Positions 20,584 through 34,300 of a DNA stretch of 64,000 nt are shown here, piece by piece. The position numbers and the translations under genes were made by a program. Source of the stretch: Branchiostoma floridae (lineage: Eukaryota > Chordata > Leptocardii > Amphioxiformes > Branchiostomatidae); NCBI RefSeq assembly GCF_000003815.2, contig NC_049986.1, forward strand, positions 22,316,030-22,380,029, read 5' to 3'. The number at the start of each line of letters is the position of its first letter. The first letter of the stretch is position 1. The notes under the pieces are model-generated. The model was not told where the DNA came from and made no database searches. It saw only the letters and a program-made list of their open reading frames with translations.

Positions 20584-22205
20584 AGGGGCACCCTGTATAA
20601 ACCCTACTCACCCAGAGCAGAGGTACGCACAAACACCCTATATAAGCCCTACTCACCCAGAGCAAAGGTACGTACAGAAACACCCTATATAAACCCTACT
20701 CACCCAGAGCAGAGGTATGTACAGAAACACCCTATATAAGCCCTACTCACCCAGAGCAGAGGTATGCACAGAAACGCCCTATATAAACCCTACTCACCCA
20801 GAGCAGAGGTACGCACGGAAACACCCTATATAAGCCCTCCTCACCCAGAGCAGAGGTACGCACAAACACCCTATATAAGCCCTACTCACCCAGAGCAGAG
20901 GTACGCACAGAAACACCCTGTATAAACCATACTCACTCAGACCAGAGGTACGAACAGAAACACCCTATATAAGCCCTACTCACCCAGAGCAGAAGTACGC
21001 GCGGAAACACCCTATATAAGCCCTACTCACCCAGAGCAGAGGTATGTACAGAAACACCCTGTATAAGCCCTACTCACCCAGAGCAGAGGTACCGACAAAC
21101 ACCCTATATAAACCCTACTCACCCAGAGCAGAGGTATGCACAAACACCCTATATAAACCCTACTCACCCAGAGCAGAGGTATGTACAGAAACACCCTATA
21201 TAAACTACTCACCCAGAGCAGAGGTACGCACAAACACCCTATATAAACTACTCACCCAGAGCAGAGGGACGCACAGAAACACCCTATATAAGCCCTACTC
21301 ACCCAGAGCAGAGGTATGTACAGAAACACCCTATATAAACTACTCACCCAGAGCAGAGGTACGCACAAACACCCTATATAAACTACTCACCCAGAGCAGA
21401 GGTATGTACAGAAACACCCTATATAAACTACTCCACCCAGAGCAGAGGTACGCACAGAAACACCCTATATAAGCCCTACCCACCCAGAGCAGAGGTATGC
21501 ACAGAAACACCCTATATAAANNNNNNNNNNNNNNNNNNNNNNNNNNNNNNNNNNNNNNNNNNNNNNNNNNNNNNNNNNNNNNNNNNNNNNNNNNNNNNNN
21601 NNNNNNNNNNNNNNNNNNNNNNNNNNNNNNNNNNNNNNNNNNNNNNNNNNNNNNNNNNNNNNNNNNNNNNNNNNNNNNNNNNNNNNNNNNNNNNNNNNNN
21701 NNNNNNNNNNNNNNNNNNNNNNNNNNNNNNNNNNNNNNNNNNNNNNNNNNNNNNNNNNNNNNNNNNNNNNNNNNNNNNNNNNNNNNNNNNNNNNNNNNNN
21801 NNNNNNNNNNNNNNNNNNNNNNNNNNNNNNNNNNNNNNNNNNNNNNNNNNNNNNNNNNNNNNNNNNNNNNNNNNNNNNNNNNNNNNNNNNNNNNNNNNNN
21901 NNNNNNNNNNNNNNNNNNNNNNNNNNNNNNNNNNNNNNNNNNNNNNNNNNNNNNNNNNNNNGACTGTGTATATACAGAACGCCCTATATAACTCGCTCAG
22001 AGCAGAGGTATGTACAGTAATTCTCTGTATAAACCATACTCACCCAGAGCAGAGGTATGTACAGAAACACCAGGGATACGCCAAAAATAGTTACTCAAGC
22101 AACTGGATATGGTTTTGGCTCAGAGCAGAGGTATGTTCAGTAATTCTCTGTATAAACCATACTTACCCAGAGCAGAGGTATGTACAGAAACACATGATTG
22201 TATAA
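20584..22205. repeat. 47-bp minisatellite, 3' of the discoidin-lectin gene
   Basis: About 20 units before the gap and a few degraded ones after it. A typical unit is CACCCTATATAAGCCCTACT followed by CACCCAGAGCAGAGGTACGC and ACAGAAA; length varies from 42 to 47 bp. Each unit holds TATATAA. The array is interrupted by N at 21521-21961, where more units are likely collapsed. Confidence 0.95.
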
Positions 22206-22396
22206 ACCCTACAGTCTTTCATGTTTCAGTTGTACTTATATGTTCCAACGTGTATGTCTACTTATCTCTCTGTAAGTTGTTTTTTTATTCCCTTGTATGT
22301 ATATGTGAAACTGGGCCCTATCGAAGACCAGTGTATTAGCACTGAATAGGCTACCCAGGTGTTTGAAAATAAACAAAACAAACAAAAACAAAAGAG

Positions 22397-25300
22397 TTAC
22401 TCACCCAGCTGGCAGATGTACGGGTAGCGATCGTCGCAGTTCTCGATGTCCCAGCGAGCCATCCTCCGAGTCCTGTAGAGAATGACGCAGTCGCGAATCC
22501 TGTGCGGGGCGCTGGACCGGAACAGGTCATACTCGCCCAGCGGGGTCCCGTCGTTCCAGAGGAACGCCTTCTCCGCGTTAAGGTCGTCAAGGCCGATCCA
22601 AAAACGCCTGAATCAAGTAGGCAACAAATGAATGAATACATGAATGGCGACAGGAGGGATTGAGTGAATGATTTGAACCTACAATACGTCATAGTTTCTA
22701 CACTAGAATGTATTTATGATAACTTCAATATTTGTACTAACTCTACATTGATGGTAGGTGCCACAGAGAAAATACATGTAGCCACGGTGGTCAAGTATCT
22801 ATTTCCTTCAAGAAGAAATTTTTATGTGCCTACGTGTGTGTGTTTGTGTCTGTCTGTCTGTCTGTGTGTGTGTGTGTGTGTATTTGTGTCTGTGTGTGTG
22901 TGTATTTGTGTGTCTGTGTGTGTATTTGTGTGTGTGTGTGTGTGTGTGTGTATTTGTGTGTCTGTGTGTGTATTTGAATGTGTGTCTGTGTGTGTGTGTG
23001 CGTATTTGAATGTGTGTCTGTGTGTGTGTTTGTGTCTGTGTGTGTGTGTGTGTCTGTGTGTGTGTGTTTGTATTTGTGTGTCTCTGTGTGTGCGTGTGTC
23101 TGTGTGTGTGTATGTACGTGTGTCTGGCCGCGGTGTATGTGTGTATTTGCGTATGTTTGTTGTGTGTGTGTATGCATGTGCGTGTGTGCTTGAGTGCGTG
23201 TGTGTTTGAGTGTGTGTGTATATGAGTGCACGTGTCTACTTCAAGTGGTTTGTGTGTATTTGTGTGTGTGTGCGCGCGCTAGTGTGTCGTGTGTGTGTGA
23301 CTGTGCGTTCTTGTGTGTGCGCGCGCGTGTCTGTGTGTGTGTGTGTCTGTGTGTGTGTGTGTGTTTATGTGTGCTTGTGATTGTCTGCGGGTGTTTATGT
23401 CTGCGCTTTAATGTGCAATCGTGCGGCTGTGTTACAGTAGCTGTGTTTTTTCTACTTCAATTCGTCCCGATGTAGATGTGACGGGGATGATTATACCAGT
23501 TGCCGTCAGTGTGTATCTTTATACTGGTACGTGTTTCTCAACATTTACCTCTGCCTACGACCGCTGATGGTCTTCAGATGGTTACTCAGAAACGTTTGGG
23601 TTGCTTCGTCCTTAATCATGGCCAGGGTGCCGCCCTGGGCCTGTATGGAGAGTGAGCAGGTTTTTGTATTCTTATTTCATACAGGATAAAATAACTAAGC
23701 ATTATAAAAGTCTAAGCAATTGTATATAGAAAATGTTGGGTCACAAAGAGACCAGTCATGCATTCGAGGCCTTCCCATCTAGTTTGATCTTACAGAAACA
23801 TCAAAGTACGATGATAGCTGGACATGATGCACCACTATGAATAAATCAATGAATAAACAGTTTGTTTTTTTGTTTATGGCTAAAACAACTGAATGGGCAC
23901 ACATGATAATAACTGATAAATACTGTACCTTACGTAACAAATTGTGGGTATAACAAAAATAAGAGAGAAGTAACACCAACTCTCAGAATTCCACCGGGTG
24001 TGTGATAATACCGCCACATGAGACGAAATAGATGAATTTAGAGTTAAGCTATGTGCCAATGTAGCATTATTATTATCCTTAGGTCTATACACTCCACATA
24101 TTTAGATGGATCGATAGACAGCCTTGGGAAGACCTCAGTCTATAACATTTCTTATGTGGCGGTATTATGTCACCCAGTGGAATCATAAGAGTTGGTGTTA
24201 AAAGACAATGGACATTGGGTTTTTTTAAAAATGACAAAATGCAGTAACTTGCTTGGCAGGCTTGCTTGGCGGCCATGTAGTTCAGCTTAGGAGTGCGGAA
24301 GGTGCCGACCCAGAAGCACTGGTCCTGGTAAATCCCAAAGTTGTGGGAGGGCTGGAGTCCGGGGTAGAGTTCGGAGCAATCTGTGGGGACTGAACGGACA
24401 AAAGTTCAAACGTCACGAATGAATTCGTATTGAGGTCGCCTGAGTTAGCGCCGAATGGCAGCTCGCTCCAGACCATTGCAACAGTCGTACTGAGGTCACC
24501 TGAGTTAGAGCCGAATGGCAGCTCGCTCCAGACACTTGCAACAGTCGTATTGAGGTCACCTGAGTTAGAGCCGAATGGCAGCTCGCTCCAGACACTTACG
24601 CCAGTTGTATTGAGGTCACCTGAGTGGTGCCGAATGGCAGCTCGCTCCAGACCATTGGTAGTTGGCCCACCCAATAGGAATTCCCAATAGGAACTCTAAA
24701 CCCCACTCCTTGCAGCGTTTTCACTGTTCAGAGGCATGAGTCCTTTTAAGGGCACGAAATGCGGGGTTTTGACGTTTTGAAGGGAGGCCCATTCCCAGTC
24801 CAAGAGAATGTTACAATGCCATTGAATGATTGTGATCATTGAATACCGAAAACACCATTATCAATATAAAAAGAAAGGACTGTGCAGCACCATGGAAAGG
24901 TGCTAGGGGCCATAATTCATGGCATCCCTTAATTTTTTCAACATCTATCAACCTATTATAAAGATCCAGCCAAGCGTAAGCACCGAATGGCAGCCGCTCC
25001 AGACCCTTGCGACAGTCGTATTGAGGTCACCTAGGTCACCTTTTTTATATTGATAATCGTGTTTTCCATACCGTACCATGGAAAGGTGCTAAGGACCATA
25101 ATTTTATGACATGGTAATTGAGAATGTCCTTAACATGATTAATCCAGTCATGATCACCAGAAAATACAGTGTTGTATGCATCGCGAAGCAGAGAGCCCTC
25201 AGGTAAGTTTACCAAACGGTGCCAGTATTTAATGAGCTGAATTTTAGCAGATATCATAATAGGAAAAGTTCCTAATTCTCCTCAAACACCGTCAATAGAG

Positions 25301-28300
25301 GATTTTGAATGGATTCCAAAGAAAATTTTTGAAAACGTATATCAATTATGTCGAATTCTGGTATGACTGTTGGGAGGCGTGTGTTATCAATAGAAAAGTC
25401 ATCCTTTTCTAGATTAAGTCCAGACGCATATTTCAGAAACACGTCTTTGTCTGAACTTCTTTCAAAATTAATGACATAGGTATGAGTCAGATCAGTACAA
25501 GTGCTCCTTCGAATAAAACTGGGATGTTATCCTTAATCTGAACTTTCTTCAACAAAAGGGAGAAAATATACTTTGAAGAAGACACAGGGGTGTTTCTTGA
25601 AATATTAAGTTTCAGTGTTTTGGAGGCATGGTCAAAGCATGTTATCTCAGATCCATACAAAAGGATAGGTTTAACAATTTTGTCAAAAAGACTTTTACCT
25701 AGCTTTATTGAAATATTTTCCGATGTTAAAAGTGATTTTAATTTGAAAATAGCTCTCATAGCTTTGGTTTTTAGAAACTTTCTGGCCGTTTTAAAGTCAC
25801 CTGAGGACGTAAGAGGTATACCAAGGTAGGTGTAACTGTCTGTAACTTCTATTACATTATTATACAATATAGAATTCTTTTGGCATTTTCTTTGTAGCAC
25901 CTTTAGAGAAAATAATAATTTTTGTTTTAGACACATTAACAGTAAGTTTCCAATTTTTACAACATGTTTCCAGAGTATTGATGCACTGTTGGAGTCCCCA
26001 TCTCTCAAGAAAAGAAAAATGTGTTTTACCTCAGTAGTGTAGATGGAGTCAGTTTGTACAAGTTTATACAATCATGAAATCAGAGCGTTCCAGACTTTGC
26101 GAATGTTTTCCCCATTTGTTTCCATGAGGACGGCTTTAGAGTTCCCAGTTGTAGTGTTGAGGGTTTCATGATCTGCAGACCTGTAGAACCTCCCGCTTGA
26201 TTTCCTGTCGTCTGGTGCACTGTAGAATGGTGGCGAGAGGGGATCCTAGGTCCAACAGGAACAGCGTTCGCGCCGACCCTAGCGTGATGGCTCGTAGTTC
26301 CCCCTCGGATCGGCGCTGGGTTGTTGGGTCTAGGGAGAGTAGACTGACTCAGTCCCCGGGTCGGGCCGAGGTTGTCACGTCTCGGGAGGGTGGGTTGGAA
26401 CCTTTGCGGGACCTGGCGGTTGGAGGTGTGACGTCGGTGCTGTGGGCCCGTAATGGTGGCCTGTTGGACGTGTGGCTCTGGTGTAGCTGGTCTGGGCTGC
26501 GCTGTAAGCGTGCGTTTGACATCAGCCACCAAGTGCTTGGTTCCACTTCTGGGTTCAAGGTGAATGTGATCTGGCAGGTAGAGATTCCTGTTCTGAGCTT
26601 CTTGTGTTTGATATAGGTGAAGTCTGATGTTCTTGATATGTTTAACATCTCCTGGTTGTAGTCTCTAATGTTCTTATTCAGTACTGAGGTGTGGTTCGCC
26701 CCTCTCTGTAACACCTGAGAAACCGCTACTTGAGCATTTGGAAAAGAAAGCCTAGTTACTGCAAGCTGAGTTCGTGGGTCTTTTGAATTGTTCATCTGAC
26801 AGAGTCGTGGTTATATTTGGAGTTGTCAAGGTCATTAGAGCCCACATGGAGAATCACTGTCTCGGTTGTCAGGTCGGTCATGTTTTTTATGTTTCCAGTG
26901 GCTGCTGTGATTGTACTGTTTCTGTGTAGCTGAGCTGATTTTCCTTGGAAGGCGCGAACTGGGTCAACATCCCGGAACAAAGAATCTGCAAAAATCCTGA
27001 CTTGTGCGTTGTTTGGTTTAGCAGCTGGTCGCGTGGTTGTGTTATTTTTGTCAAAGGACGCGCCTCTGTACACAGGCGGTAGATGTTCCATTGTTTTGCT
27101 GGTTCGCAGTTGTCGCTCCATTGTCATGTATCGCTGTGTGAGTTGTTAGCATTGACTGATTGAGTGAGTTGACGGTGGTGGCTCTGTTGATATGCTGAGT
27201 AGGCACTGTTGGTTGCACAGCTGTCTTCTTTGTTGTCTTGTTGCATTGACAAGATCCCAGCATGGATTCCAGTTCCTTTGATCTGTCAGTTAGGGCGCTT
27301 ATCTCTGAATCCTGTTTCTTGATTTCTTGGAGTTCTGCATTTGACGCTGACAGTGAATCCACCTTGCAAGACATATCACGAATTCTTTCCTCCCACAATG
27401 CCCTTGCAATAGCAGCATCTTCTGCTTGCTTTTCCCTCTGAAGAACAATGTCCCTTTGGGCTTTGGATAGGTCATTGTTCAGTTTGGAGATTGATTTTCT
27501 TATGTGTGGGATTCCAGGGATTTCTGTGTAGATTCAACCTGTGCTGTTAGGTGCTTTAGTGTCTGCGCGTGAGCTGCATCTCTTTCGTTGTCCTTTGCGA
27601 TCAAATCATCCTTGAGTGAGTTGAAGTTTTGTACAAAACTGACAAACTGTTTTTGTAGGTCACCAAAGGCAGCGTCACTGTTGTCTGTAGGTTTTGATTT
27701 AACTCACCTCGCCAGCTGAAGCGTCACTGTTGTGTTCGTTATTATCAAACAAGACTGGTACCTCTTCTTCCACATCCTCAATTAATATGGGTGCTTGTAG
27801 ATCTTTTAGGATACGAGGGTTGGTACACTTCAGCAGTGTAGGTGTTTCACTAAGATCATTACTTGCTGCTTACTTGGGTGTGCAGTTCGGTTCTTAAGTG
27901 ATACAGTTTGGAAGCTGTCTATGGCGTCTTGGATGCGCTGGGCGCTTTGATCGTTGACCTTGTCTGTGTAGCCTGTGCGTTTATGTTGGTTCAGAATAGA
28001 AGCAGTCCATCCACCACTTAGTGCATTGCCCCTGAACCATCAAACCGTGTTTCTTATGATAAAAATGAACAGATAAGAGACGCTTGCCTGCCTTCCTTGT
28101 TGTTGTGTTGGCCTGAACCGATACGGATGTAGTTCCTGGTGTGCACTTCCATGTGACAGATGTCTTCTTGGCTCTTTCAAACGAGTCGTCGAGAGCGTCC
28201 TTATGAGCTGAAATCCACTTGTCCAGCTGGTCGGATCTCAGTTTAACTCCAGTCACAAACGAGATTTGCCCTGATCTTCATAATCGGAAACAAGGACTCG

Positions 28301-31300
28301 TCCGGGGAAGTTGGCTCAGGCTGACGTTCCAAAACTTCGTACTTGGGGTCTTGCGTTTTGGCGTCTTGGCGCAGTCCTTGGCGTCACCACCCATTTTGCA
28401 GATAAAGTACTCCCAAGAGTCTTTAAAATCTTCCGACTATATACAGAATATGAAAATTGTAAACTGAAATAATATAAACTCCTGATAGCTCACTTCATGT
28501 AGCGTTATCGATTTGTGCCCCTCTGCCCTGGTTTTACAACCTAATGACCTGAATTTTGTTACAGAGGTGCATTGGACATATGAGCACAGGACCTCATCAA
28601 CACGTTCTTTATAGATCACTTAAAAAATTAGTTATTTGCGGTTTTTTTGCCCATTTTTGACTAAAATTGTATTTTTTTTTTGCTTTTATGCCCTTGTATG
28701 GAAACCAAAAGACCTGAAATTTGGTACATAGGTGCATTGGGCATATGAGCACAGGGCTTCATCAACACTTTCTTCATAGATTACTTAAAAATAGTTATCC
28801 TGGGGGTTTTGGCCATTTTTGACTAAAATGGTATATTTTTGGCTCCTATGCCCTTGTATGGAAACCAAATGACCTGAAATTTGGCATGAAGGTGTGCCTG
28901 GCAAGTGTATACAGTACTTCATTATCACTTGGGGCATACATTACTTTAAATTGTTGAATTTTTGGATTTTTGCTATTTTTAGGCTAAAAATGTTAAGTTT
29001 TGGCTCATTTCCCTTTGTATGAAAACCAAATGATCTGAAATTTAGTATGAAGGTGCATGGGGTATGTGCCCACAGGGTTTTATTCACACCTATGGTGTAC
29101 ATCGATTAAAAATTGTTAAAATTGGGATTTTTTGCCATTTTTGACCAAAAATGTATATTTTTGCTTCCTGTATCATGGAAAAGCCTGTGTCATGAAAAAA
29201 TCTGATCTGGAATTTGATATTGAGGTAGATTTTGCACTATAAATGAATGGAACATGGGCCATATACATGTTTTGTACACCTGTCCAGTCCATTTGCATAG
29301 ATAGACCGGGTGTTCTGGAATAGTCCATTCTTGTATGGGGGGAGGGGGTAAAATAAAGTTTGGAGCGGGATGATGGAAAGGTCAACTTCTGCAAAAGGTT
29401 GATATGGAACAGTACATTTTGGCATGGAATGAAGATGGATTGCAATATGCTGTAGTTGCTCTCAAGCAAATGTCGGCCTTTCTAGTGTTTGGTCTAGAAT
29501 GCCTTGCGTGTTTTGCCATTTTCAACCGTCCAAAGCAGTTAGATTTCATGATGAAGGTTTAACACATTTGTATTAGTTATGGAGTGCCCAGACTCAAGAG
29601 TCAGCCCCGCACCGAGACTGGAAATGGATGGTATGGTTTATCGATTAACAATAGTAAAATATTTCCTTTAAACTAGACTCTAAACAGTGAAACAACCGAA
29701 ACATACCACTCTCGATCTCGCAGCCTGAAATCTCCACTCTTATCCCCGGCAGTGCAACGAAGTCCTGAGGCAGAAACCGAACATAACGGGCTTCAAAGGG
29801 GTCGTCCAATACGTTCGTTGTAGGTGCGTTTGGCGGATCCACGTAGTTTGCAAAAATCTGGAAGATAAAAGAATAATTCTGATAATGAATTTCAGCTCTT
29901 CGACAGACCTTTTTACTATAAGTATAAACAACCCAACAGCCTCCGCAAGGTAAAATAACACACCATCAAATTTTGATGGGTACACCTAGCGTCAACAGTG
30001 TGTGGGTGCGGACGTATGGTTGTGTGATGATTTAACATAGGTCCTGTAGAGTCACAAAATAACAAGCGAGAAAAGACTTTTGTGAAAAGATTGTTGGGAC
30101 GGGACAGATGCAGTACGACATTTTTTTTAAACGGATTTGTTCTATGCAAGGCCACATAGACCACATCTGGGCCGGGAACTAACGAAGAGGATATGCCCGA
30201 AATGACTTTTATGTTCGACATGGTGTTCAATTATATTTCAAAGACAGCAAGATTCCCTTACTTCGTAAGTCAGCCTTGTGTTAATGCCGTAAACTTCCGT
30301 TTCAGATTCAGTTCGTTTGTTATTTTAATGTCAGCCTCTGTTTTTGTTGGTGTTGTATTTATTAGTTCCCTTTGTTAATTTTGACTGACATATTCGCTAT
30401 TTATGTTACTTTGAGCAGAAGACTCACATATTTTAATCAATGTGCTTCTTGTCTAATGCTCAATAAATGAATGTGAATAAAATATAATAAACTGCGGCCC
30501 CATTGACATTTCAATATATAGATCATCACTCAAGATATCTAAATACCAAATATCTTGACGATGTGTCGACCCTTTCCTGAGTTATTCTGTTTCAAAGTCT
30601 GCAACAAAATTGGATCCTGCAGTTCAAAACGATCCGCTAGGGGGCCCAAACCTACACCACGTATTTCTTGCCCCAAGACCTAGCAACCACTTAAAAATCA
30701 GAACCTGGCATTTGCAGAAAATCTGACCTCTAACTTTAAAGCAAAGGAATGCAACTCGCCACTAGAAGGCTCATTATTGAACTTGACCTTCCTTTTTGCC
30801 AGCCCTACCCATCTACTAAATATAATGGAAATCCATCCCCAACATCTCGAGTTATCTTGTATACAGACAAATGTACCTACATACAAAGCCCACTACAGCA
30901 CCGTAGGTAAGAGCCCGGTAAACCATTTTCGCTCTTGACCTTCCTCTTTACAACCGCTAAACACCTGCCAAATATCTTGAAGATGCCCCAGCTGCGTCTC
31001 GAGTTATGCTGTTCACAAGCAAGCGCACAAAAACACAAAGCTCAGTGCAGTACCGTAGGAAAAGGCAAGACCGAGCTTTCCCGCGGAATACCGGCAGATC
31101 TCCTTGCTGAGCTGCGTCAGCAAGGTATTCGAGGGGCTTCTGCGAGACGCGAGGAATAAGGAAAATGTTCCCAATCCACCCGGGGCCCCATCCGGCAATA
31201 GCTGGCCTACAGATACAACGTGTCACTTCATTCAAACTTCTCGGTATTGTTATCTCCTCCGATCTGACTTGGGACGCACACGTCCAGTATATGCTGTCAA

Positions 31301-34300
31301 AAGCTCAAGAATGTACTACCTAACTGTAGCTAAGAAGGCTGGACTAGCAACTGATGTGCTTACACGCATTTACTTGGTATTTATTCGTCCCTTGTTAGAG
31401 TATGCCAGTCCAGTGTGGGGAGGGCTGCCTAATCACCTTTCCCATTCGCTTGAGGGCATACAAAAGCGTTGCTGTAAGATCATTGGAATACCTGTAGAGT
31501 CCTTGCCTTCCCTGTCCATGAGGCGAGATCAAGCAACATTACGATCCATTCAAAACATACTGAAAGATGATGGCAGTCCTCTACATGAGTTTTTATCTAC
31601 CACACAGAGCAACTACAGCCTGCGACGTCCTAAACAACCGACCCCCTCTTTCAGTAGAACGAATAGGCACGCCCAGTCTTTCATGCCCCGTGCACTGAAA
31701 CTCTACTCAAAGAGCTGTACAGTATAGCAGATTTTATAATGTATGTGCTATCTGAATTTTATTGAAAATTGTATTTTAAGTGATTTTAATCCTACCTGTG
31801 TATTATCTTGCATTATACGGTCTTAATGTGCAGCGCCCTTGTGGGCCAACAGATTTCATGTGCCTGTTTGTACAATGCACGTGCAAGTTGGACTCAAATA
31901 AAACTGAACTGAACTGAACTGAAAACGCCAGGTAAACCGTTTTCGAACTTGGCATTCCTTTCGACAACCGCTACACACCTTTAAGAAATCACAAAGTTCC
32001 ATCCACAATTTCTCGAGTTATATGCAGTTGACCTACATATAGACCCATATAACCGAAAACATACTCTTTTTAATTTAATGGCGAAGAGAAAAATGACATT
32101 TTTTTGTTCCAAAAATAAATCGGCTTTATTTTCAGTGAGAACTACCTGGTTGTTTAGGAATTCCTGTTTTAGCCATAGCCAAAAAATGACAGTCAACTTA
32201 TCATTTTTGGCTCCATTGGTAATGTATTGCAGGACAGGTACCAAACGTTACCGTTAACGTTTGTTAAAACAGTAGCCTTTACCCTGGTTTCTTCGAAAGG
32301 ACTTAACTTATTGACTACATCATTTGATTATAAGTGGACGTCCCTAGGGACATTTAAAAAGTGGGCAGCTTTTTTACACCAGGTCAAATAGAAAGTTAGG
32401 ACAGCATCAAACAACGGTAACGTTTGTTACAGTCATTTTTGTACAACATTTTGTTAAGGAAGGTGGGGTACAAATGGCAGTCAACAGCCCATTCTTGTTT
32501 CTCTAGAAAGCCAGAAAAGCTGTACAGCGTCACAAAACGGTCATTTCTAGTCTTATACGTGGATGATATAACAGTGGCAACCATCGCACTCGTGGTGGTA
32601 ACGTTTGTTATCGAATTTGGCGACAGACATGAACAACCTCACACAGCCTCCAAGATCAGTGACAGTACGTACATTTAGCGATCTGACGTGATAAGGCAAA
32701 GGGCCTGGGTAGCTGGTTTCACCTACCGAACAATCATTCTGTGAACTGAAATGTTACATTTGGGGCTACTATTAGAATTCTTCGTGTCTTCTCAGGCGAC
32801 AGCCAATTTTTAGGGGGTGAAATCCCACCCGTGGCTATGATAATCTTCCAAGCCATCAACCAATATGAAAGTTGTAGTGCATCTTTTGCAAAACATTACA
32901 GGGATTGTGTAAATAAGAAGGAACTAGTGTTTTTGTCTAAAATTTGCTGCATGTGAAGTCGCAAAGGCAGGCGACAGCATTTTTTTTACATTTAAATGAC
33001 CCTAAAGACAATTGGGATTCCAGATAGGAAACAAAGGTAAGGCAAAGCTAAGATCAAAACCATATTAAGCTGCTTGAGTGTCTGCTTTTTAGCGTATCTT
33101 ATTACCTAGATGTCTAACCTTCATCGACGAAAATGATTATTTGTCTTGTATATCCAGCAGAAGGATGAAATGGCAGAGAATGACGAAGGTTGAATGTAAA
33201 TCTAACTTTGGACTTTTCCGTATGCCATCAAATGCATCCGAAGTTATTTGTGACGCCATCCTTACTTCGGACAGTGGGCAGGGAAGTGACAGCAGTTAGA
33301 ATCAAAGTTACCTTATCTGAGCCATCGCCGTCGGCATATGTCGTCCACTCCGTCCCATCTGCACTGAATTGGAGTTTGTATAACGTCGCACCCACTGGGG
33401 CATCACGCAAGCCCTGAGTAATGATCCCCGTGACGGCCTTCATCTCCCCTAAATCCACCTGAAAGGTAGAATTGTTTTGTAAGAATGTAACAATTTGCAC
33501 AAGATCCGATCTGGCTGATGACACTCGCTTAAACTAGACCATATGATAGTGAGCCATCGCATTTCCAAGGCAGCAAATCCATGATCCCATCATGACCTCC
33601 AGTAGCCATCTCTCTACAGAAGAGACGTGGATATATAGGCCAGGCTGCTTTATAAGCGCCACACGGCCACGCTTGTCATTAATACAAGGTCCCAACTCCG
33701 GGCCCGGCCAGGTAGCTTTAGTGAACAAAAATTATGATATCAAATGCACCAAAATACACAGAACGTAAGAATGATATTTATGAGTAATTAATTTGTGTAT
33801 GTATTCCTTGATAAACACATTTATTTTTCGTTTCCGCAAACATCCCGGCCGGGGCCCGGTTTGGAAATGGGACCTAAGCCTAAGACGAAGCCCATCTCCA
33901 GCAGACAAGCCAGGAGCTCTCGTCAGACCCACTCTGCTGCCGAGCAGGTCATCCTTAAGCAGAACAGCCTACAAACAACTTTCATATTTCTCACGACATG
34001 CAGCAGAATATTCATTATGTTAAATGTTAAATCCATCAAAATGTGTACCTACCTGTAACCACTCTTCGATGGACGGCCCACTGGGTGCCCAGCCTAACCC
34101 GTTTAGCCGCCCTGCTTGGGGCGGGTTAACAAATGGACCTGAGTCGTAGTAGGAAGATGCAGTGATGCTACTATCAGGGATGGCACCAGATTCCATTCCA
34201 AGCGGAGACTGACATGCTGGGAGGAAAAGAATATTATTATGTTCAAGTTTGTTGGCGCATACAAAATCCTGTGACCACAATATCATGCGACCAAAATGTT

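Noticed and set aside
21044-21472. Open frame with repeated NTLYKPYSPRAEVCT-like units
   Set aside because: Produced by the 45-47-bp minisatellite; unit length varies, frame is kept only by chance, and there is no start or splice context.
22824-23475. Long Val/Cys-rich and His/Thr-rich open frames
   Set aside because: They are translations of an interrupted GT microsatellite inside an intron.
26080-27400. Host esterase or coiled-coil gene
   Set aside because: HVGSNDL and the coiled coil fit LINE ORF1; reverse-transcriptase sequence follows on the same strand and frames are broken.
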